From CAVZAB01 sp963773155 (GTDB lineage: Bacteria; Pseudomonadota; Alphaproteobacteria; Rhizobiales; Beijerinckiaceae): 64,000 nt of DNA. This document shows, piece by piece, positions 58,157 to 64,000 of this stretch (its first letter is position 1; every line of letters starts with the position of its first letter). The DNA lies in the NCBI GenBank assembly GCA_963773155.1, contig CAVZAB010000007.1:1-64000 (forward strand), given 5' to 3'. The notes under the pieces were generated by a model. It made no database searches. It saw only the letters and a list, made by a program, of their open reading frames with translations, and was not told where the DNA came from. Position numbers and translations under genes: made by a program.

Positions 58157-59227
58157 TTGGGGGACGATGCCGCAAAGCCTCTGTTCAATATGATGTTCGG
58201 CTGGCGGCGCGGCGGCCTCGAATTGGCTGCGGCGCATTATCATATGGCGCTTGCCTCACAAGGCTACAACGTCGTTACGATCGGCCATGGCCGAGGTTGG
58301 CTCAGGGAACAATTGCCGAAGGACGCGGCATTCCTGCCAATTGCACCCATTTCCGACTATGACCCGCGTGCACACTTCGCGCTTGCCAGGGCGATCCGCC
58401 GACTGCGGCCCAAAGTGCTGATCGCGCACGGCAATCGAGCGATGCGCTACGCCGCAAGGATGCAGGGAGTAAATCGGATTGGCGTTTTCCATAATTTTCA
58501 GTTCAAGCCCTTTCATGCCGAGCTCGACGCGGGCATAGCCGTGTCGCAGGCCGTGCGCGACGCCGCGATAGCGCCGCTACCTAACCTTCCCTTTGCTGTT
58601 ATCCCCAATCTGATCATGCCATCGGCCTCAGCGGCCCGACCAGCGAGGGGCAAATCGGTCCGGCTCGGCGCCCTCGGCCGCCTGCACGCCGACAAGGGTC
58701 TCGATATTCTCTTCGAGGCCCTCGCCGATCCGGTCTTGCGGTCGCGCGACTGGCACCTGACGCTGGCCGGCGAAGGCGAAGATGAGGCGGTGCTGCGCCA
58801 GCTCGCCCGGCGCCTGGGCCTTGCCGAGCGGATCGACTTTCGGGGCTGGTATGACGACCCCAAGCGCTTTTTTGGTGAAATCGACATTTTGTGCATGCCT
58901 TCGCGCACTGAATCCTTCGGCCTGGTTCTGATTGAGGCCCTCGCCCAAGCCGTCCCGGTCATTACCAGCAATGCCCCGGGCCCCCGCGAGATCGCTGAGG
59001 ACCGCCGCGATGCGCTGGTCGTTGCGGTCGAAGACCGGATCGGGTTAACCCGCGCGATTCTGCGCCTTCTCGACGACGAGGTTTTTGCGCTTAGCCTCGG
59101 CCGCCAGGGCCAGGCGACGATTCTCGCCCATTACGGCTTCGATCGGGTCGCCGCTGCATTGGTGCAAGCGCTCGTTCGCCTGTCGTCGGGGCTGGACGTC
59201 CAGACCGGCTTGCCTGATAAGGATTGA
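58157..59227 (+). CDS. Glycosyltransferase family 4 (GT-B)
   Basis: A 356-residue GT-B protein. The N-terminal domain has LFNMMFGWRRGGLELAAAHY and IGHGRGWLREQLP. The C-terminal nucleotide-sugar domain has LGALGRLHADKGLDILFEAL, LAGEGEDEAVLRQLARRLGL and the EX7E motif in MPSRTESFGLVLIEALAQ. It should transfer a sugar from a nucleotide donor in the cytosol. TTG 58157 is chosen because AAGGAG lies 7 bases before it. GTG 58121 in the same frame has none. It probably acts with the neighbouring asparagine synthetase and glycosyltransferase genes in surface glycan building. Confidence 0.88.
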   Translation: MGDDAAKPLFNMMFGWRRGGLELAAAHYHMALASQGYNVVTIGHGRGWLREQLPKDAAFLPIAPISDYDPRAHFALARAIRRLRPKVLIAHGNRAMRYAARMQGVNRIGVFHNFQFKPFHAELDAGIAVSQAVRDAAIAPLPNLPFAVIPNLIMPSASAARPARGKSVRLGALGRLHADKGLDILFEALADPVLRSRDWHLTLAGEGEDEAVLRQLARRLGLAERIDFRGWYDDPKRFFGEIDILCMPSRTESFGLVLIEALAQAVPVITSNAPGPREIAEDRRDALVVAVEDRIGLTRAILRLLDDEVFALSLGRQGQATILAHYGFDRVAAALVQALVRLSSGLDVQTGLPDKD

Positions 59228-59265
59228 AATGCGGGTCTGGCTGCCGCCAAAGGGGTGAAGACAGC

Positions 59266-61026
59266 GTGTGCGGCATTGCCGGTATCATTACGCGCCCGCC
59301 GGACGGGGTTGATCTCGACAAGCTTCGCCTGCTCGGCCAGGCGCTCGCCCATCGCGGCCCCGACGGTCATGGCGAATACGTCCGCGACAACGTCGGATTT
59401 AGACATGAGCGACTGGCGATTATCGATCTTGCCACCGGCGCCCAGCCGCTGTTCGATGAGGCGGGGGCCGCCCTGGTCGTCAACGGAGAGATCTACAACT
59501 ACAGAGAATTGGCGGCGGCAATGCCGCAGGCGCGGCTGCGCACCGGTTCCGATTGCGAACCATTGTTGGCGCGCTATCGGGCGCACGGTCTCGATTTTCT
59601 CGAAGGTATCCGTGGTATGTATGCGCTTGCCCTCCACGATCCCCAGCGCAACCGGCTCATTCTTGCGCGCGATCCCTTTGGCATCAAGCCCTTGTACTAT
59701 ATCGAAACCGGCGTAGGTCTGGCCTTTGCCTCGGAGGCGCAGGCGCTCGTCCATGCCGGATTCGTCGCCCCAACGATGCGCACACGCGCCGTGCACGAAT
59801 TGCTGCAATTGCAATTCACGACCGGTGCGACAACGATCTTCAGCGGCATCGAGCGGCTGAAGCCCGGCGAAATGCTGGTCGTCGAGGCCGGCCGCATCGT
59901 CGAACGCCGGATCAAGCCAGCCCTGCCCGGCGGGCCAACCCGGGAGATAGACGAGCCGGCGGCACTGCGACGTCTGGACGAAATCCTGGTCGACTCGGTC
60001 CGCCTGCACCAGCGCAGCGACGTACCCTATGGTCTGTTCCTGTCGAGCGGGATCGACAGCGCTTCGCTGTTGAAATGCATGGCCGACCTCAATCCGCAGC
60101 CGGTGCGCACCTATACCGCCGCCTTTCCGCAGACCGGCGTGCATGACGAGCGCGTGGCGGCCCGTGCCATGGCTGAGGCGGCCGGCACAATCCACACCGA
60201 AATTGCCGTCACCGCCGCAGACTTTTGGGCAAGGCTGCCGGAAATCTGCGCGGCTTTGGATGACCCGGTCGCCGATTTTGCCGTTGTTCCCTATTTTCTT
60301 CTCGCCGAGCGTGCCGCCAAGGACGTCAAGGTCGTGTTATGCGGGCTTGGCGGCGACGAGCTTCTCGCCGGCTATAGCCGCTACCGGCGACAGCGGCTGC
60401 CGTGGTGGCTGGGCGGCAGGCAGCGCCGGCGGCGCGGTCCTTGCGACGGGCTTGCACTGTTGCGCGAGCCGCTGGCCGGCTGGCGTGACGGAATTGCGGC
60501 GGCCGAGCGTTGGGCAGCCGGCCAGAATTACAACCGGTTGCAGGCCGCCCAGGCGGTCGATTTCGTCGATTGGCTGCCGAACGGCAATCTGATCGAGCTT
60601 GACCGCTGCCTCATGCATTTCGGTCTCGAGGGCCGTACGCCGCTGCTCGATCCCGTTGTCGCCGATTTCACCTTTCTCTTGCCGGACTGGCTCAAGCTGC
60701 GCCGTCAACAAGGCAAGTACTTGCTCCGGCGATGGCTCGCCGGCGCCTTTCCTGCCGCGGCGCCTTTTGCGCGCAAACGTGGTTTTACGGTGCCGGTCGG
60801 CGAATGGATTGCCGGCGAGGCGGCTAGATTGGGGCCACTCGTCGCGAGCGATCCCGGCATTGCCGAAATCTGCCGGCCCGGCACCGTCGAGACGGTCTTC
60901 GCCAGCGCCCGCAAATCCGATCAGCTTCTCGCCTGGCGGCTATTGTTCTTCGCACTTTGGCATCGACGACATATGCGCGGGCTCAGTCCCGCCGGCTCGG
61001 TATTCGATTGTCTTGGCGTCGCCTAA
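59266..61026 (+). CDS. asnB: Asparagine synthetase, glutamine-hydrolysing (AsnB family)
   Basis: A 586-residue protein. GTG 59266 puts Cys at position 2 (MCGIAGIITRPPDGVDLDKL), the required glutaminase nucleophile, so the longer upstream frame is rejected. The glutaminase domain shows LAHRGPDGHGEYVRDNVGFR and VNGEIYNYRELAAAM. The synthetase domain has the PP-loop (FLSSGIDSASLLKCM) and LCGLGGDELLAGYSRYRRQR. It makes asparagine, or amidates a sugar acid, as many AsnB paralogues in polysaccharide loci do. It is 38 bp after the glycosyltransferase and ends in a 4-bp convergent overlap with the acetyltransferase. Confidence 0.92.
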   Translation: MCGIAGIITRPPDGVDLDKLRLLGQALAHRGPDGHGEYVRDNVGFRHERLAIIDLATGAQPLFDEAGAALVVNGEIYNYRELAAAMPQARLRTGSDCEPLLARYRAHGLDFLEGIRGMYALALHDPQRNRLILARDPFGIKPLYYIETGVGLAFASEAQALVHAGFVAPTMRTRAVHELLQLQFTTGATTIFSGIERLKPGEMLVVEAGRIVERRIKPALPGGPTREIDEPAALRRLDEILVDSVRLHQRSDVPYGLFLSSGIDSASLLKCMADLNPQPVRTYTAAFPQTGVHDERVAARAMAEAAGTIHTEIAVTAADFWARLPEICAALDDPVADFAVVPYFLLAERAAKDVKVVLCGLGGDELLAGYSRYRRQRLPWWLGGRQRRRRGPCDGLALLREPLAGWRDGIAAAERWAAGQNYNRLQAAQAVDFVDWLPNGNLIELDRCLMHFGLEGRTPLLDPVVADFTFLLPDWLKLRRQQGKYLLRRWLAGAFPAAAPFARKRGFTVPVGEWIAGEAARLGPLVASDPGIAEICRPGTVETVFASARKSDQLLAWRLLFFALWHRRHMRGLSPAGSVFDCLGVA

Positions 61027-61571
61027 CCCGGTTTGCGAACGAGAACACGCACCGGACGGTCGCGATAGATGAGCGTTTCAGCCAACCGATAGCCGAGCAG
61101 CTCGACAAGCCGCAAAGAGCGCAGATTGTCGGGATGAACGATGCAAAGCGTTTCGCGGGCCAGGCATTGGTCAGCCCAGGCATGACAGGCCGCGGCGGCC
61201 TCGCGGGCGTAGCCTTGGCGCTGCGCGTCGGCGGCGAGCGCCACGCCGAATTCGCGGGCGGCGCCCTCGATGCCAAAGCCGCGACGGATATCGGCGAAGC
61301 CGATCTCTCCGAGATAGCGTTGCGCCGCCTTGTCCTCAATGACCCAATAGCCGTAGCCCAGGACCTGCCAATGGCCCACATAGCGCAATAGCCGCGCCCA
61401 GACTTCCTCAGGGGTAAACGACGTAGCTACGATGCAACGGGTGACGGCCGGATCAGTCCACATCGCGACACAGGCAGGAAAATCTGCGGCGCCGTGGCCC
61501 CGCAAAATCAACCGCTCCGTCAAAAGAACGGGTGCTTGTACTAGCCCGGTCTGTGTTGGTCCTTCTTTCAT
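61023..61571 (-). CDS. GNAT acetyltransferase (RimJ/RimL type)
   Basis: A 182-residue Acetyltransf_3 protein: PVLLTERLILRGHGAADFPA, then GYGYWVIEDKAAQRYLGEIG and the acetyl-CoA loop region ADAQRQGYAREAAAACHAWA, then VHPDNLRSLRLVELLGYRLA. It transfers an acetyl group to an amine, which could be a protein N-terminus or an amino sugar. It overlaps the upstream glycosyltransferase gene by 4 bp (ATGA), so they are co-expressed and glycan acetylation is possible. Confidence 0.88.
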   Translation of the reverse strand: MKEGPTQTGLVQAPVLLTERLILRGHGAADFPACVAMWTDPAVTRCIVATSFTPEEVWARLLRYVGHWQVLGYGYWVIEDKAAQRYLGEIGFADIRRGFGIEGAAREFGVALAADAQRQGYAREAAAACHAWADQCLARETLCIVHPDNLRSLRLVELLGYRLAETLIYRDRPVRVLVRKPG

Positions 61572-62635
61572 TCGAAGGCCTGGGTCGGCCAGGCATAGGT
61601 CTCACTGAGCTGGCTGCGAAAAGTTCGCTCGACCATGAATTTTGTGACCAGCCGCTCGTTGAAGCAGCGGTGCGCCTTGTCGAAGCCGGCGGCCGCAATC
61701 CGGCGCCGCGCCGCATCGTGCGCCTTGTAATGGATGAGCTTGTCGAGCAATTCCTCCTGGCTCGAGAAAAACACCATCTCGCGATCCTCCTCGAACAAGT
61801 CCTCGAGTTGGTTGTCGCGGGTCGTGCAGACCATCAGGCCACTGCCAAGATAGTGGGCGAGACGATCGGACGAATAGAGATAGAGTTCCGCTTGGCTGCC
61901 GCGTGGATCGCCGACCTTCTCGCGCACCGAGCTGATGTTCAGGCCGATGCGGGCGGCTTCGATCTGTTGGAAATGCGCCCGCCCGTAAATTTGCGGGCGG
62001 CCATTTACGCCATAATAATCAATGCGGATCTGCCCACTCGCTTCGATGAAGGCTGGAATAGCGGCCCGCGGGTCGTCGGCCGTCGGCGCGTTGATCGGAC
62101 GTGCCGCGAAGAATACGTCATTGGGCTGGTCGCTGCGCTCATGGCAGCGCGGCGTTTGGACCGACGCGTCGACCGGATTGGGAATAAAGGCGACGAGGGA
62201 GCGCTTGCCGGCGAATTGCCGCAGAATGTCACCGCCGGTCGTGATGAATGTCGCATCCATGAGATCGGTCTTGGCGGCGATAGCCGCTGCATTCGCCGCC
62301 CGAAACAGCGGATCGACATTGAATTGAGCCATCCTCACGTCGGGCAGCAGATCGCGAACTCGATGCAAAGTCTCGCGTGTGATCAGATCGGCGTGGCCGA
62401 ACACGATCAGATCGGGTTGTAGGTTGCGGCAGGTCTCGACAAATATCCGGTTGCAGGCAGCAGCCCCCCAGCGCGACGAGGCAAGCAGATTGCTGGCACG
62501 CGCCGTGTCGCGGTCGGAGAAGAAGTAGACGTGATGGCCGTTGCGCACGAGGCCATTCTCGATCAGCCGCTCGACGCTATAATATCTTTTCCCCGGAAAT
62601 TTGTAGTTACCGTTGGCAACCAGGAGAACCAGCAT
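61568..62635 (-). CDS. CgeB-like glycosyltransferase
   Basis: A 355-residue GT-B-type protein starting MLVLLVANGNYKFPGKRYYS. Landmarks are DLIVFGHADLITRETLHRVR, MAQFNVDPLFRAANAAAIAA, then FIPNPVDASVQTP and a C-terminal YSSDRLAHYLGSGLMVCTTR with EEDREMVFFSSQEELLDKLI. This pattern belongs to the CgeB/DUF3880-DUF3524-like glycosyltransferases found in surface glycan or maturation loci. The acceptor is unknown. It is first in a two-gene unit with the acetyltransferase gene. Confidence 0.75.
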   Translation of the reverse strand: MLVLLVANGNYKFPGKRYYSVERLIENGLVRNGHHVYFFSDRDTARASNLLASSRWGAAACNRIFVETCRNLQPDLIVFGHADLITRETLHRVRDLLPDVRMAQFNVDPLFRAANAAAIAAKTDLMDATFITTGGDILRQFAGKRSLVAFIPNPVDASVQTPRCHERSDQPNDVFFAARPINAPTADDPRAAIPAFIEASGQIRIDYYGVNGRPQIYGRAHFQQIEAARIGLNISSVREKVGDPRGSQAELYLYSSDRLAHYLGSGLMVCTTRDNQLEDLFEEDREMVFFSSQEELLDKLIHYKAHDAARRRIAAAGFDKAHRCFNERLVTKFMVERTFRSQLSETYAWPTQAFE

Positions 62636-62671
62636 GGGCTCCGCTCATCCTGCCCGACTGCAGCTTGGCCA

Positions 62672-63238
62672 TCACTTGATGATCGAAGGCAGGCTCATCC
62701 CGAGTGCGATCAGGCCGAGACCACGAAACAACAGGTCGATGCCGATGAACAGGCCAATTGCCCACAGGCCGGTGATCGGCCAGCCGCTGAACAACAGGAC
62801 GCCGAGCACCGTCGTCACCAGACCCTCAAGGAGATAATAGCCCCAGCCCTGCATGTTCGAGAACAAGGGCACAAATATGCCGATCAAGCCGGTGACGATG
62901 AAATTGAACGCCATGACAAGCGTGATCGCCTCGGCACTGAGTACCGGTCGGCTTACCATCATGAAGCCGATGACGCCGAAAAGGACGGCCCAGAGCGTGT
63001 GGATGAAGAAGCCGCTCCAATTGCCGGTGAAGGCCACGGCGAAAATCAGAAGTAGCGCCGCGGTAATTAGCAGCAGAATGCCGAGAAACGACACATAGGC
63101 AACGGTCGCTGTGCGCGAGCGGTAGATCGCCAGGGCGCCGACAATCGCCAAGCACAGCCCGAGGGCCACGATCCAGCCCCAATGGGCGACAAGATCGCTC
63201 GGCATGTCGCCGACATAGACGTCGAGTTTTTCAGTCAT
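62672..63238 (-). CDS. HdeD-family membrane protein
   Basis: A 188-residue protein starting MTEKLDVYVGDMPSDLVAHW, with six membrane helices in three hairpins. The repeated DUF308/HdeD pattern is visible: WGWIVALGLCLAIVGALAIY, LLLITAALLLIFAVAFTGNW, LEGLVTTVLGVLLFSGWPIT, GLFIGIDLLFRGLGLIALGM. HdeD proteins are linked to acid stress in enterobacteria, but the molecular role here is unknown. An upstream in-frame start is rejected because its translation is not membrane-like. Confidence 0.85.
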   Translation of the reverse strand: MTEKLDVYVGDMPSDLVAHWGWIVALGLCLAIVGALAIYRSRTATVAYVSFLGILLLITAALLLIFAVAFTGNWSGFFIHTLWAVLFGVIGFMMVSRPVLSAEAITLVMAFNFIVTGLIGIFVPLFSNMQGWGYYLLEGLVTTVLGVLLFSGWPITGLWAIGLFIGIDLLFRGLGLIALGMSLPSIIK

Positions 63239-63402
63239 TTCTGCCCCCCTGCTGCCGCCAGTCATGACTAGCCCACAAGTGTCGGGGAGACAAGCAGGGC
63301 CGGTATGGTCGGTTCGAGTTGGCAAGTCCGCCGCGAGCGGCTAACGCTGGGGCGCCTTGCCGGACGGCGGCGCCCGGTCGCACGGCTTTGGAGGAGACGG
63401 CG

Positions 63403-63978
63403 ATGCCGAAAATCCACGACACCCTGGAATTTGCGCTCGCCCTGCATCGCGCCGGCGACTTGCGTCAGGCGGGCGATCTCTATCGGAGCATTCTCAAGCA
63501 GGCCCCGGGCGAAGCCAATGCGCTTCGTCTCCTGGGCGTCATTGAATTTCAGATCGGCCATTTCGACGAGGCTGAGCGGTTACTGAGCCGGGCGACGAAA
63601 AGACAACCGAAATCCGCCGATGCCAATATTTCCTTGGCCGGCTATTGCTGGTCAAGCGGGCGCGCGAGCGGGCGCTGGCTGCCCTGATGCGCTGCGTCGA
63701 ACTCGAGCCCCTGGCACGAGGCGGCGCTCGTCTCGATCGGCGGCCTCTACCTCGAGGACGGCGATAGCGCCGCGGCGCTCGCGCGGTTCGAACAGGCCCT
63801 CGCGGCCAATCCGAGGTCGCTTGACGCTTGGTGCAACAAGGGCAAAGCGCTGCGCGCACTTGGCCGTCTCGATGCCGCAAAAGCGGCCTTCGAGGCGGCG
63901 CTGGCACTCGCGCCGGATCTGGCGAGCGCCAAGGCAGGTCTCGCCGATCTCGGCACCCCGGAACAGGCTTCCGGTTGA
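63403..63978 (+). pseudogene. TPR-repeat protein, two frameshifts
   Basis: ATG 63403 follows GGAGGAG. TPR units read MPKIHDTLEFALALHRAGDL, YRSILKQAPGEANALRLLGV and GHFDEAERLLSRATKRQPKS. Indels near 63650 and 63715 then shift the frame to ALAALMRCVELEP and HEAALVSIGGLYLEDGDSAA, ALARFEQALAANPRSLDAWC and AALALAPDLASAKAGLADLG, ending at 63978. About 190 residues with five TPRs would result if repaired. It is a protein-interaction scaffold of unknown partner. The same type of small indel occurs in many other genes of the window. Confidence 0.75.
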
Positions 63979-64000
63979 ACGCCGCATTGCGCCGGCCTCG

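Noticed and set aside
59131..60195. 354-codon minus-strand frame over asnB
   Set aside because: Antisense to the conserved glutaminase and synthetase domains.

Overview
GC-rich chromosomal DNA, most likely from an alphaproteobacterium (Hyphomicrobiales or Rhodospirillales type). This is an inference from a PrtD/HlyD type I exporter facing a giant FecR-Ig-beta-helix adhesin, Tat-like signals, a Liv transporter beside pca-type genes, TolB/TPR adenylate cyclases and a 69-residue CspA-type protein. No rRNA is present. The only tRNA found is tRNA-Ser(UGA) at 1576-1665.

0-7.9 kb is a mobile-element graveyard. It has a tyrosine-recombinase C-terminus with an amber codon, the tRNA-Ser gene, an N-terminal integrase scrap, a decayed IS21-type 3' half (minus strand), a RelE/HigA-type toxin-antitoxin pair, a serine resolvase, a broken small gene, an IS21-type 5' half (plus strand) and a recombinase fragment. 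The two IS21 halves face each other and together make almost one whole element, as expected from an inversion with one end inside istA.

7.9-11.4 kb holds a PLP-dependent amino-acid decarboxylase and an adenylate cyclase/TolB/TPR protein.

11.6-21.4 kb is a LysR-controlled catabolic island. A polyamine-type ABC importer is followed by two creatininase-family hydrolases, a CMP/guanine-deaminase-like protein, a CodA-like amidohydrolase whose catalytic acids are replaced, and an amidase. Most genes overlap by 4 bp (ATGA or GTGA). Nearly all carry small frameshifts, yet the overlaps and motifs are kept, so either sequencing errors or very recent decay is likely. A 20-bp palindrome lies in the divergent promoter region.

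21.4-31 kb is mixed: a tiny protein ending in a sorting-tag-like tail, an FkbM methyltransferase, a cupin, a flavin amine oxidase, a cold-shock protein, a bestrophin-like membrane protein, a LivH permease fused to a lipoprotein-like domain, and a SRAP/YedK peptidase. 31-36 kb is a minus-strand run of pcaC- and pcaB-like genes plus livF, livG, livM and livH. 36-37 kb is an L,D-transpeptidase.

37-57 kb is a surface-adhesin locus. A type I secretion ATPase, its membrane fusion protein and a CHASE2 adenylate cyclase are on the plus strand. Convergent to them is a roughly 14.4-kb gene for a repetitive secreted protein: FecR-like N-terminus, Gly/Pro/Gln linker, 20 near-identical 94-residue Ig-like units, five diverged beta-helix units, one lone Ig-like unit, 2.6 copies of a 696-bp repeat, and a type I secretion C-terminus. 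The Ig array contains many single-base indels.

57-64 kb holds a trypsin-like protein with Phe at the nucleophile position, glycosyltransferases, an asparagine synthetase, a GNAT acetyltransferase, an HdeD-like membrane protein and a frameshifted TPR protein. Some of these may serve cell-surface glycosylation.
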